The position numbers were made by a program, and so were the translations under genes. Positions 29,072-39,380 of a stretch of DNA of 57,117 nucleotides are shown here, one piece after another; position 1 is the first letter of the stretch; the number at the start of each line of letters is the position of its first letter. The notes beneath the pieces were generated by a model. It searched no databases. It saw only the letters and a program-made list of their open reading frames with translations, and was not told where the DNA came from. The stretch is from Tritrichomonas foetus (Eukaryota; Parabasalia; Tritrichomonadida; Tritrichomonadidae). The stretch is from positions 1 to 57,117 of the forward strand of contig MLAK01000834.1 in assembly GCA_001839685.1 (NCBI GenBank). The letters are read 5' to 3'.

Positions 29072-30373
29072 TTATACTATTCTTATTTCGTACTTGCCCG
29101 CTCTTGTTGTGTATCTAATCCACCTATCCATTGGGTAATTACTCTTCTCCACGATTGTCATATACCTTAGTGATAAACCAGAAGCAGAAAACATCACAAT
29201 AGAAAATTCTGCCGAAATTGGTTCAGTAATTTTAGTTGCAGCACTTTCTTTCTTCACTGAAGCAAGACAATTTACCAAACATGATATTTCTGCTTGTGTT
29301 TGACCTGGAAACCTTGAAACTTTCCAAATGACTGCATTTTTTGATCCAACGAATTTAGCAACACCAATTGAAGATGCTATTTTCACTTTTGCTGCATTAT
29401 CAGGCATTGGTATTGACAATAAGAATGGATGGGCAGTTAGTTGTTGATCATATGTAGATTTTACAATCACTTTTACTTCAGTGTTTCCACCTGGAAGGTC
29501 ATGAAGCATTGGTGTTATTTGGAAAGGTACTTTTATATTTGAAGTTTTTCGATATTTCATTAATTCAAATTCACCGTCTGGTGGAATGAATGTAATTGCG
29601 CGATCTTGTGCGAAATTTGTGAGTTTGACACACTGATGAAATACCATGTCATCAACTTCAATTCCACTTGTAGTACCAACCACAGGAACACCCTTTTTAT
29701 GTTCTGTGTCAATTGTTACTTTATCATTAAATCCAATTTTGCATTCTGGCATTCCAGACAAATAAACCTTTAATACAATATTACCATTAACTAATGAATC
29801 TAATATTTTTCCACTAGGTGAAATTAAAGTTGTCACTTTTTCACCAACTTCCACAAAAATTTCATTGTTTTTATAATAAACGTTTTGAGGACGCCACGAA
29901 ACAGCTCCTGTGGCCATGATGGTGACTTGTTCATTGCTTATCGGTACTTTCACTGAACGCGGACGACGGTGAGTAAGCAATCGAAGTGATCCAACGTCAG
30001 TCGTTTGGATATATCCCGAATCTATCATTTCTTCCAACAATTCGAGAATTTCCGGTGCGTTCTGTTTAATATTATCGCGATTGACTTCTGTTAACGGAAT
30101 AATTGCTGAGAAAACGTCTGGCAATTTCGATAAAAATTGAAATATGACACCTGCATTTGCGTTTTCCCGTGTCATTGCAACGTAGTAAAGCTCGTCCTGG
30201 TAATGGTGAAGAAATGAGAATCCGTTGTAAAACGTGGCTGGACTTGATAATTCGTTTGCGGCGACATAATTTATTCGATAATCGTCAACTACGGTTTTAT
30301 TGAAATCATTTCGGTATTTCCTGAGGCAGAGTATCTCGCCTGATCTGTCTAAGATAAAAACAGCTGAAATCAT
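29072..30373 (-). CDS. Medium (mu) subunit of a clathrin adaptor, AP-2-like
   Basis: The 433-residue protein matches mu adaptins along its length. A longin domain spans 1-140 (MISAVFILDRSGEILCLRKY). The mu-homology domain spans about 165-433: AVSWRPQNVYYKNNEIFVEV, LKVYLSGMPECKIGFNDKV, VFHQCVKLTNF, ITFIPPDGEFELMKYR, NAVIWKVSRFPGQTQAEISC, SGLSLRYMTIVEK and WIRYTTRAGKYEIRIV. This domain recognises YxxPhi sorting signals in cargo tails. GMPECKxGxNDK, FHQCVxL and the C-terminal RAGKYE favour AP-2 (plasma-membrane endocytosis) over AP-1, but the divide is not firm in protists. It could in principle pair with the gamma-adaptin at 7788-10058 if it were AP-1 mu. The 5' 450 bases are GC-richer than the 3' part. 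Confidence 0.92.
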   Translation of the reverse strand: MISAVFILDRSGEILCLRKYRNDFNKTVVDDYRINYVAANELSSPATFYNGFSFLHHYQDELYYVAMTRENANAGVIFQFLSKLPDVFSAIIPLTEVNRDNIKQNAPEILELLEEMIDSGYIQTTDVGSLRLLTHRRPRSVKVPISNEQVTIMATGAVSWRPQNVYYKNNEIFVEVGEKVTTLISPSGKILDSLVNGNIVLKVYLSGMPECKIGFNDKVTIDTEHKKGVPVVGTTSGIEVDDMVFHQCVKLTNFAQDRAITFIPPDGEFELMKYRKTSNIKVPFQITPMLHDLPGGNTEVKVIVKSTYDQQLTAHPFLLSIPMPDNAAKVKIASSIGVAKFVGSKNAVIWKVSRFPGQTQAEISCLVNCLASVKKESAATKITEPISAEFSIVMFSASGLSLRYMTIVEKSNYPMDRWIRYTTRAGKYEIRIV

Positions 30374-32845
30374 TAGAAAGTTGTCAGAATTTTTGTCTTT
30401 ATTTTCGCGATTAGAAAAAAGTGAATTGAAACTTATTCAATAGTTTACAGATGACTGGTCAGAAATATTGGATTGTTTATTTCCATAAAGTTATAAAAAA
30501 GTGATCACTTCATTGATTACGATCAAGAAACAAATAATTTCAATGTTAGGAATTAATTGTGAACTATTGACGATTGGAAATAATACAAAATAATGCCAAT
30601 ATTCAATAGTTTTGGAATAACAATTTTTGAAAAAGACTGGTTAATCGAGATAGAAAAAAATTGTGTATCGAAGATATTGGAATATTTCGCTTTATATCCT
30701 ATTTTTTTATACAATATTAATTATTATATAGCTATCATAAAGGTTATTTTTTTATCTAATTTAATTTTTATTTCTGTTCTTCTGTGATACACTTCAAAAT
30801 ATAAATTGAAATGAATTTTTTATCAACACAATTCGCATGGCATTTCACCACTTTTTCAGAAAAAAGTCAAAAATATGTTTTTGGTAGAAATATAGAAACC
30901 TCCATTTTTCAAAATCTAAAAGCAACTTATGGATTTTATGTCAAACAATCATAGAAATTCTATGATAGGAGAGAAAGATTAAAATGTAATGCACGATTGG
31001 AATTCTATTTTATTTAAATATGAGAAATTTTACATGTGAACTAATCAGTATATTTTATACATCTCTGTTACGACCAAAAGTCTTCCTTCATCCGGAAAAC
31101 TTGGTTGTAAGGTTTTTCTTTGAAAGAAGTTTGATGCTAAATGTGTTAAGAGTCTTTTTTCTGATGATTATGTTCTAATAATAATCCCTTCGAAATTATT
31201 CATTTTTCAAAAATTGAATAATATTATTATTACTTGTGAGAAAACTAAGTGTGAAAGGATGAATTAGTAATAATTCTGTTCAAATTCACTTCTGCAAATT
31301 ACATTTTCTCAGCAGAAAGATATTAAGAACAATAAATCATTGAATATCACATATTATAATGATTATTTTAACTTTTCTTGTTTATAATCATCAATGTAAA
31401 ATTAATGGTTTGTTCTTGCTATTTATTCTAATGTATGCTTTCAATTGCTTCTTTGTCATTAATTTTCTGGTTAGATATATTAATAGAATTCCGCGCAAAA
31501 GATTACAGACAATCAGTATTTGCATGACCATTAGGCCATAATGCTACAAATAAACATTCAATGTATTCATTGGGTCTAGCATTTTGGTTTTCAGCATGTG
31601 AAGTTTTGTTTTTTTGGGATTCCATTGTTAGTTATTTTATCATTGATATTTTGTCGTGAATATCCTGTAAAGAATTTATAATCAATGATTAATCCATTGG
31701 GAGAAGTTGTCTTGGAGCGTATTCAAATCCAGATATTTTGGCAGGTGATTTAAGATTAATGATAAAATATGTTGGTGGGTGGTAATCATTGGGACCATCA
31801 CCCCCAGAAACAATACCATATTGTACTGGAATTTCCATCAAGAGTGTTTGTTATTGGTGATTCTCCCACCTCACTATTAGCGGAGATACTATTCGTTCCG
31901 ATTGAAATATAACTGACTGAAGATTTTTTTGAGGCCATCTAAAGCATTCTCAGCTTTAATGTATACATAAAATTCTGCACATGATATAAAATTAGCTGGG
32001 TATCTTGATCCAGGTGACTTTAATGCAACTAATGAGAATTTGATTTCTTCATCAAGTGATTGAATTGAGCTTCTTGCCCATAATGAAAAGAAAAAGTTCT
32101 TTCTATTATTGGCGTATTTGGCTCAATTTTCTCACTTATTTATTTAGATGATGAGCCAGTAAAAAATTGTTAAAAAATGAATTTCCTAATATCCTCAAGG
32201 AAGAGAATTCATAGAATTAGTCATACATGATAGCAACTAGCATTACCATAATGAAATAAGTTATTCTATCAAGTGATATTCACACGATTTACCTACAAAA
32301 TAATCATGTGCCCGTTTACTGGGATATTGAACTATTTGTAAAGCATTTAATTTCATCTAAACTGATTTGTATCAATATTTTTACTTGTAAATTCTTTATC
32401 ACATAAAAACAAAACAATTTAAGTATAAGACTATCTTTTGCAGTTAATTATTATATGTTTATTCCATAAAACACTCTTCCATAAAGATATTTCGAAAGGT
32501 ATATTTTCAATACTTACAGATTTCATGGCTCTCAAATAAACGGTCTAATTACACAATTATTGCATGAAAATCTGTCGATATTTTGCTTTCTGTTCATTAT
32601 TTTGTCTTTCTTTTAGAATAATGTGATTTATTTGTATCAGATAAAATAGATTGAAGAAAATTTTATCTAAATTGTTTTCTACTTTTCCCGATATGAAAGA
32701 AGCGCCAAAATTGAGGAAATGACTGTAATGTAAAATGATCTTCCACTTTTTCACCCCTCCTCCAACTTTTTCATAATAAGTGTATCAATTCAGAAACTGG
32801 GAATATTTTCAAAAATAATTGTATACGTTACATTTGAAACAACAC
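30374..32845. other. Gene-poor region, 2.5 kb, with short fragments
   Basis: No convincing intact gene is visible. Three plus-strand fragments stand out. One at 30811-30954 (47 codons, MNFLSTQFAWHF) looks coding but is short. One at 31359-31541 (60 codons) follows TCACA by about 13 bases and is hydrophobic. One at 31766-31912 is described separately. The rest is AT-rich. The region may hold one or more decayed genes. Confidence 0.5.
31766..31912 (+). pseudogene. Unrecognised coding relic
   Basis: A 48-codon open stretch contains GGNHWDHHPQKQYHIVLEF and PSRVFVIGDSPTSLLAEI. It has no convincing start and is closed by TAA. The preceding 50 bases, in another frame, read AGDLRLMIKYVGGW, so a frame change occurs at the GGTGGGTGG around 31772-31782. 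Downstream, the segment LAGYLDPGDFNATNENLI appears in a further frame. The GG...P..QY..VLE pattern resembles the beta-sandwich domain of calpain-type proteases only vaguely. I cannot assign it. Confidence 0.35.
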
Positions 32846-32850
32846 TCATT
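32846..32850 (+). promoter_or_regulatory. Initiator TCATT of the 1658-residue gene
   Basis: TCATT with the A at 32848 gives a 14-base leader before ATG 32862. Confidence 0.5.
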
Positions 32851-32861
32851 AAAAGAAATTG

Positions 32862-35800
32862 ATGTCAAGAATGGAAGTTCTAATCGCCCCAACTCCATCT
32901 CTTGGCGATAAACTCGAAGAAATATCCGACATTCTAAATTTACAAAAGCAAGGTAGCCACATTTCGAATCAAGAACCCGAATTTGACGATAATGGAAATC
33001 CAATAAAAAGACGACATCGTTCTGGTCGCCATCACCACCACCGCAGACCAAAGTTAACTCCAGAAGAACGCCTCGCGCTATGCAAGTTCACAGAATGCCG
33101 CGTTCTGCTTGATGTCGAACCTGATGAAAATCACGCAAATCGCAAAAGCGGCTCGAAAAAAGTCCGCAGTATTGATCAAACAGAAAGAGACAATGAAGAA
33201 AATAATGTTAATTTGGACGAAAACGAACAAAAACTCAACATTTTAATCGGATCTGTAAAAAGTCGATCACCAATTTTGGACCAACCGAAAACCGAAAATA
33301 AAGAATTCGATAGAAACGAATCCGAAGCAATGCGTACAATCGAAAACGAGGAAATTATTAAAGCAAATGAAAATGACGATTTGGAAGACGCAATTCAAGA
33401 AGAACAAAACACGCCAAAAACAGAATCCGAAAGTGCAGTGTCGATTATTGACCAAAATTACGAGGAAAATCTGAAAAATGAGGAAAATGAAATTCTCGAA
33501 AGAGAGCTATTGAGTGAACAAAATCACGTCACTGAATCAGAATCAGAAACTTTTGATGAGACTGCAGAAGAAAATCTCAAAAATGAAGAAAACGAACTTT
33601 TTGAAAAGGAATTGTTAAGTGAAAAGAATCACATCACCGAATCTGAATCTGAGACATTCAATCAGTCCGAAGAAGAAAATCTCAAAAATGAAGAAAATGA
33701 ATTACTTGAGAAAAGTCTCATCAGTGAACAAAACCATGTCACAGAATCTGAATCTGAGACATTTAATGAATCAGAAGAGGAAAATCTTAAAAATGAAGAA
33801 AACTTACTTCTCGAAAAAGGTCTTTTAAGCGAACAAAATCATAAAACTGAATCTGAATCTGAAGCAATGAACCAATCCGACGAAGAAAGCCTGAAAGCAC
33901 ATGAAAATGAAGACTTAGAAGATGCAATTGAAGAAGAAGCTAATTATCATTCAGAAACAATTCAAAATGTTCCCGAAGAAGTTAAAAATACTCCAATTCT
34001 GGGTGTTGATGAAGATCAAGATGAAACTAATGAACAAATCAAAACAAAAACTGATTCAGCGAGTGAAGTATTCAAAGAAGAACCTGCTGAAGAATTACCT
34101 GAAGAAGTCATTAAAGAACGAGAAATGCCATTAAGTCCACGTTCTAAAAGGATGCAAAATGTGAAATTTACTGGATTAGTCACTATTCTTGATGTTCAAC
34201 CAGATCCTGCCAAAGTTGAAGCTTACAACCAAAAGAGAAAGCACCGTCATCGTAGTACAAGAGTTAAACGCATCAGAACAATTGATAACACTAATGCTGA
34301 AAATGAACTTATTGGTAATGTTGGTGCAATTGCGAATGTCCATCTTAAATCAGTTTCAACACGACCAGTTGAATCCGATACTGAAGAGCATGTTAAATCT
34401 GAAGAAAACAAATACTTACAAAACGCAATTGATGAAGAAAATTATCGAATTCAAAATGAAGAAGATTTGAAATTATCTGAAAGTGAGGCTTTACGAAGAG
34501 CAATTTCGGAAGAAAAGGTAATCGTAGCAGAATCAGGAATGACGACTGAAACAGAAGAATTGACTTTATATTCAGAAGAAGAGAAATTGAAGTCATCAGA
34601 AGATGAAAATCTTCAAAATGCCATTTTCGAAGAAAGTTTAAGACGTGATACTGAATCTGAAGCAGATTTGACTGATGCAAATGACTTGGAAATGATTAAA
34701 ATGGATGAAAGCGAAGTCATCAGAAGAGAATTGAATGAAGAAAAGAATTATGAGAGTGAATCTGATTTCTCAATTGCATTTTCAGAAAATGAAAACATGA
34801 AGAATGATGAAAGCGACGTATTGAGAAGAGAAATCCTTGAAGAAAAGAACTATGAGAGTGAATCTGATTTCTCAATGGCATTTTCAGAAAATGAAAATAT
34901 GAAGAATGATGAAAGTGAAGTTTTAAGAACTGAAATCGCTGAGGAACTTGAATTTGCAAGTGAATCTGATTTTTCAATGGATGCAGATGAATATGAAACC
35001 TTCAAGAACGATGAAAGCGATATCTTAAGAAAAGAAATCCTTGAAGAAAAGAATTATGAAAGTGAATACGACCTCTCAATGGCAGATTCAGAAAACGAAA
35101 ACATGAAAGCTGATGAAGGTGAAATTTTAACACGTGAGATTGAAGAAGAGGGAATGTTTGAATATAATGAGCGTTGCTTTGATATTGAGAATCTCAAATT
35201 CGCTGAAGATTGTGAATTAAAGCGTGCCATTAAAGAAGAAAATGCAGCATTTGATTTATCAGATGAAGAAGAATTAAAATTCGGTGAAGACGACGAACTT
35301 GAAAAAGCTCTTCAAGAAGAAAAAGAAGCTGATGAACTTCAAGAAGCAATTTTAAGTGAAGCTCCCCCAATGGATTCAGAAAGCAATGTCATGTCAGAAG
35401 CTAAAGAAAAATCCGAGCCAGAACCTTATGAAAAAGTATTCCACGCTTCTATCGACGTTGGCATTCAAGCATCATTGGTCGATATTGATGCACTTCTTAG
35501 GCAATCACGAAGATCATGGAGAGGTGGTGAAGAAAAGAAACTTGGACTTCTTGATGATATCTCAGATAGTGAAGGAACTGATGTTGAAGTTAAAGAAACA
35601 ATCAAGAATGATGAAAGTGAAGCATTGAAAGACTTAATTGAAGAGGAAGGAAGAGAAATCGAAAGTGAATCAAAAATTTCTGAATCAATGGCAGAATCAG
35701 AAAATGAAAGAATGAAAGATGCTGAAGATGCAGAATTGTTAAATGAAATTGATGAAGAAAATAACTACGAAAGTGAAATTTCTGAATCAATGGCAGAATC

Positions 35801-37838
35801 AGAAAATGAAAGAATGAAAGATGCTGAAGATGAAGAATTGTTAAATGAAATCGATGAAGAAAATAACTACGAAAGCGAATCTGAAGCATCAATGGCAGAT
35901 TCGGAAAATGAAGCAATGATGGAAGCTGAGAATGAAGTTTTAATGAAAGAAATTGACGAAGAGCAAAATTATCAAAGTGAAGTCAGTGAATCTGAAACCA
36001 AAGATGAAGATATCGAAGATTATAAAGATGCAGAAAGCGATACACTTTCCAAGCAAATTGTTGAAGAAGAAAACCACATTTCTGAAAATGCTTTCGATAC
36101 AAACGAACTTGCGTCACAATCTGAAACATTCAATGACGAAGTCAGTGAAGAAATCAAACATCAGCAAGAACCAGAAATCGTTGAAGAGGAAGAACAAGTT
36201 GAGCAAAAAGAACCAGAACCAGAGCCTGAACCAGAACCAGAACCAGCTAAAGAAATTCACAGTGTTCATGAACCTGAACCAATTGTCAAAATTACTGAAC
36301 CTGCACCAAGAGATCGAGCAATTGCACCAAGTGAACCACAGACACCACAATCACCTCGCCATCGTCGCAGAGTTCGAAGATCAACCCCAAAGGCTGAAGC
36401 AGACATTCAATGTACACTTTTGTCATTCCCACCAATATGTGAGGTTAGAAATCCAAATTCTACCTGCCCAACACCAAAAATTCCAGCCCTTCATCCATTC
36501 TCACCACGTGCGCCACGTCCTTCACCAATGCAATACAATGAATATGAGTCGCCAAATGTTTCCGCATACGGTTCACCAAGGTCACCACCAAAAGAACCAG
36601 AACTTGAAGAATTGACTCTACTTTCTGAATCTTCATCCGAGGCAGGTGTTGATAAGCAAAACAATCAAAATGAAGAAGATTTCTCGACACCAAAGAAAGA
36701 ATTCTTTAGAGTTATGGCACCAGATAGTGACAGTGATTCATTTAATTTATCCCCACGTGGAAATCATTCAATAATTCCACGTGGCCGTTCCTCTTCAAGA
36801 GCTATGCCAGTAAGAATGCCAATTTCGAGAAGAGCACCAAATAATACTTTAACCAACCCTGTTGATGCTGCACCACCTTCACCTTCAATGGACCGTCTTA
36901 AAAAGCGTGCTTATAAACTCGAACCAATGATTAATACGAATTCTGACCAACTTGAACACTTGCTCTATGTTCTTAATCAAGAAAAGAAGATTTTTGTTCG
37001 GGAAAGACGCTTTAAAGACAGTCTTAAATGTAATGCAGCAATTCAACACGTTTCTAATGCACTTTCCAAAGCTCAACAACGTGAATTAAATGAAGCTGAC
37101 ATATCTGTAAATAGTAATTCATCTTTATCTAACGCTAACGCAAATACAAATAGCACAATTGTCGCAAGGAGGCTTGAAGCCTTCGATGCAGACACAAGAA
37201 TCAAAGAAGAAGAATTGGTAGATAAGCAAAGAGCTGCAAGAAGGCAATTACGTTCAGAACAAAAAGCAGAAATTAATGCCTTAGGTAAAAATTGGAATTC
37301 ACCACGAATGAAAAGGAAATACAATCGTCCTTCTGAGAAACTACTTGAGTTAAAGAAGAAATATGATGAAATTGTTGCTCAGAACGGCGATTCTGAAGAA
37401 ATTAAAGATGAACTTGATAAACTCAAGAAAATTGAAGCAAGCGAAGCCTTCAATCGAATGCAACATGATTATGATCTTGCACTTCAAGCACTTCTTGAAA
37501 AGCATCAACAAGATACTGCATTGTTTTATGAATCAAATCGAGTTAAACTCGAAAGATTCAAACAGCAAAGAGCTAAAGATAGAAGAGCACTCGAGTTTAG
37601 GCACATTGAACTTGATCGACCTTCATTAAATAAGAGAGAAAATGGAATTTTGGATTCAATGATTCAATCAGAAGTTCATGAAAGTGATTCCAATTATGGA
37701 ATTGAATCACTTGGTGCAGAAAGTGGAGCTGATGCTGGACTCACTGATGAGTGTGGTGAATCAGAAAAACTTGAATTACCACCACTTGACAACAGAAGAC
37801 CAAAAGGACCAAGATCACCGAAAGCTGATAGCTCTTAA
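32862..37838 (+). CDS. Large acidic repeat protein with C-terminal coiled coil, 1658 residues
   Basis: This protein is not assigned to a named family. Two related basic modules lie near 75-110 and 430-480. Both read KFT...LDV(E/Q)PD, then a basic run, then (S/T)IDxT, so they are an internal duplication. Between and after them, to about residue 1090, are some 20 copies of an acidic helical repeat of about 30-35 residues. Typical copies are SEEENLKNEENELLEK and SENENMKNDESEVLRR, usually followed by EExNYESESE. An EP-repeat (EPEPEPEPEPEPA) and a proline/serine/arginine-rich linker follow. The end is a coiled coil at about 1350-1600 (LNQEKKIFVRERRFKDSLKC, AARRQLRSEQKAEINAL). It has no membrane segment. 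The coiled coil and repeats suggest a structural or cytoskeletal scaffold. Homologous coiled-coil tails occur in many trichomonad proteins. Confidence 0.9.
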   Translation: MSRMEVLIAPTPSLGDKLEEISDILNLQKQGSHISNQEPEFDDNGNPIKRRHRSGRHHHHRRPKLTPEERLALCKFTECRVLLDVEPDENHANRKSGSKKVRSIDQTERDNEENNVNLDENEQKLNILIGSVKSRSPILDQPKTENKEFDRNESEAMRTIENEEIIKANENDDLEDAIQEEQNTPKTESESAVSIIDQNYEENLKNEENEILERELLSEQNHVTESESETFDETAEENLKNEENELFEKELLSEKNHITESESETFNQSEEENLKNEENELLEKSLISEQNHVTESESETFNESEEENLKNEENLLLEKGLLSEQNHKTESESEAMNQSDEESLKAHENEDLEDAIEEEANYHSETIQNVPEEVKNTPILGVDEDQDETNEQIKTKTDSASEVFKEEPAEELPEEVIKEREMPLSPRSKRMQNVKFTGLVTILDVQPDPAKVEAYNQKRKHRHRSTRVKRIRTIDNTNAENELIGNVGAIANVHLKSVSTRPVESDTEEHVKSEENKYLQNAIDEENYRIQNEEDLKLSESEALRRAISEEKVIVAESGMTTETEELTLYSEEEKLKSSEDENLQNAIFEESLRRDTESEADLTDANDLEMIKMDESEVIRRELNEEKNYESESDFSIAFSENENMKNDESDVLRREILEEKNYESESDFSMAFSENENMKNDESEVLRTEIAEELEFASESDFSMDADEYETFKNDESDILRKEILEEKNYESEYDLSMADSENENMKADEGEILTREIEEEGMFEYNERCFDIENLKFAEDCELKRAIKEENAAFDLSDEEELKFGEDDELEKALQEEKEADELQEAILSEAPPMDSESNVMSEAKEKSEPEPYEKVFHASIDVGIQASLVDIDALLRQSRRSWRGGEEKKLGLLDDISDSEGTDVEVKETIKNDESEALKDLIEEEGREIESESKISESMAESENERMKDAEDAELLNEIDEENNYESEISESMAESENERMKDAEDEELLNEIDEENNYESESEASMADSENEAMMEAENEVLMKEIDEEQNYQSEVSESETKDEDIEDYKDAESDTLSKQIVEEENHISENAFDTNELASQSETFNDEVSEEIKHQQEPEIVEEEEQVEQKEPEPEPEPEPEPAKEIHSVHEPEPIVKITEPAPRDRAIAPSEPQTPQSPRHRRRVRRSTPKAEADIQCTLLSFPPICEVRNPNSTCPTPKIPALHPFSPRAPRPSPMQYNEYESPNVSAYGSPRSPPKEPELEELTLLSESSSEAGVDKQNNQNEEDFSTPKKEFFRVMAPDSDSDSFNLSPRGNHSIIPRGRSSSRAMPVRMPISRRAPNNTLTNPVDAAPPSPSMDRLKKRAYKLEPMINTNSDQLEHLLYVLNQEKKIFVRERRFKDSLKCNAAIQHVSNALSKAQQRELNEADISVNSNSSLSNANANTNSTIVARRLEAFDADTRIKEEELVDKQRAARRQLRSEQKAEINALGKNWNSPRMKRKYNRPSEKLLELKKKYDEIVAQNGDSEEIKDELDKLKKIEASEAFNRMQHDYDLALQALLEKHQQDTALFYESNRVKLERFKQQRAKDRRALEFRHIELDRPSLNKRENGILDSMIQSEVHESDSNYGIESLGAESGADAGLTDECGESEKLELPPLDNRRPKGPRSPKADSS

Positions 37839-38458
37839 AAATACAAACATAGAAACAATTTCATAATTTAATGAAATGTATGAACGATCATTATATTACT
37901 ATAATTATACTCTTATGTTTTATTATTATTGGATTTTATATTTGGTTGAAGGATTTTGATTTAATAATTTTTTACAATAAAGTTGAAACGTATAATTATC
38001 TTTTCTGGTTTTTTTAATTTCTTTTCTTTCCATCGTTAAATAATTGATCGTTAACGATCCCAAATAAATTTATTTTCGTGATAGTTCATATTAGATGCAT
38101 CATTATCCAATGAATAATAAACATTAAATGTGATTTTATTTTCCCTCATGGCTTATTCCTGTAAACATCAAGAAGAGATTTAACCAGAATCTCTTTTGAT
38201 TGAAGACCAAATCATTTTTGTTTCGCATCGAAAGATAATTGAACGATAGAAATTAATTGATTGAATATATTTACATTGTTATTGTTTCATTGAGATAGGA
38301 ATATATATTTCCTTTCAAATGTCACCAAATCACAGATAGTAAAAAATTGTTGACGATATCACTTTATGTACACATTGAATAATCACTTTATATGAGTAGT
38401 GAATTTTCAATTGTTTTCAATATATTCTTAACCCATTCAAAAAGTGACGAATATTTTT
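37839..38458. other. Intergenic, 620 bp
   Basis: The 3' flank of the repeat protein and the promoter of the Rab. The stop reads TTAAAAATAC, overlapping a UAAA signal. A 14-bp palindrome at 38046-38059 is the only structure seen. Confidence 0.5.
38046..38059. repeat. 14-bp perfect palindrome
   Basis: GATCGTTAACGATC is its own reverse complement. It is a candidate protein-binding site or short hairpin, about 200 bases after one gene and 400 before the next. No function is known. Confidence 0.7.
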
Positions 38459-39055
38459 ATGCCCGATTTAGTCGAAAATCGGCCTTCCAAAGTAATTCTA
38501 ATCGGAAATAGTTCAGTCGGCAAAACAAGTCTCGTCTTACAGCTTTACAAACACGAATTCGATCCATCCAGCGAGCCGACGATTGGCGCGGCATATGTGA
38601 CGAAATTAATTCCAACTCGAAACAACGAAATTCCGCTTCACATTTGGGACACGGCCGGCCAGGAGCGCTTCAAAAGTGTCATCCCCATGTACATGCGAGG
38701 GAGCGCTGCCATAATTCTCGTTTGCGCGAAAGACTCGGACGATAGCGTCACTTCACTTGACAAATGGTATTCAATGATTTCTGACAAAATAAATGTCAGT
38801 GTAGTGTCAATTTATGTTGTTTTGAATAAAATTGACATTGATTCAAATGAGTTTGATGAAGAAGTTCCCCGGAAGTGGGCGGCATCTCATGGCTGTAAAT
38901 TTTTTAGAACAACAGCTAAAGATTACGACTGCGTTGAAAGATTGTTTATAGAAATAGCAAATGATGTTTCTTCATTACAAAATAGTGCGGTTTATGAAAA
39001 CTCAAGGGAAACTTTGAGACCTAATTCTGTCAAAAAGGAAAAATGCTGTAAGTAA
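38459..39055 (+). CDS. Rab-like small GTPase
   Basis: This 198-residue GTPase has a P-loop GNSSVGKTS at 16-24, switch I threonine in PTIGAAYV, WDTAGQERFKSV near 66 and NKID near 122. TTAK stands where most Rabs have SAK. The end KKEKCCK carries a double cysteine followed by one residue, a prenylation site used by some Rabs for membrane anchoring. Such GTPases switch vesicle traffic. The subfamily is unclear; the sequence resembles Rab5/Rab21-like forms around switch I. The first 300 bases are GC-rich and the last 300 AT-rich. ATG 38459 was chosen over an upstream GTG, because the core begins a few residues later. The stop region contains GTAAGT, but I see no evidence of splicing. Confidence 0.93.
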   Translation: MPDLVENRPSKVILIGNSSVGKTSLVLQLYKHEFDPSSEPTIGAAYVTKLIPTRNNEIPLHIWDTAGQERFKSVIPMYMRGSAAIILVCAKDSDDSVTSLDKWYSMISDKINVSVVSIYVVLNKIDIDSNEFDEEVPRKWAASHGCKFFRTTAKDYDCVERLFIEIANDVSSLQNSAVYENSRETLRPNSVKKEKCCK

Positions 39056-39380
39056 GTGTTTATTTATGTGTTTGAATTCAAAGTTTCTACATTAATTAAT
39101 GTGCTCTTAAATCTGATGATTAACGGCCAATGATTATGCATTCTAATTTTTTTTCGTTAGCGAAAAAGATCAATCTTGATTATTGAATGAATAAATGCAA
39201 TTATTGAAGAAACATTTGGATTCCAATCAATCTCTAAATTCTAATCTCTCAAATAAATCAGTAAAGTTTCAAAGTGATTCATTCATGTGATTTCCTGTAT
39301 GCATAGATTCATTTGATTACTTTAATGAACTCTGTCCAGGAAATCCAGACCTATCTCAAAATAATGCACGAATTTAGATT
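39056..39380. other. Intergenic, 325 bp
   Basis: AT-rich spacer with nothing recognisable, between the Rab and the transporter relic. Confidence 0.5.

Noticed and set aside
36114..36350. Tryptophan/phenylalanine-rich antisense frame
   Set aside because: It mirrors the glutamate/proline repeats of the large acidic protein on the other strand.
38046..38059. The 14-bp palindrome as a terminator
   Set aside because: It lies about 200 bases from the nearest stop and has no T-run. Eukaryotic polymerase II genes do not use such terminators.
39040..39060. GTAAGT at the 3' end of the Rab gene as a splice site
   Set aside because: The protein already ends with a proper CCK prenylation site and stop, and no acceptor motif follows.
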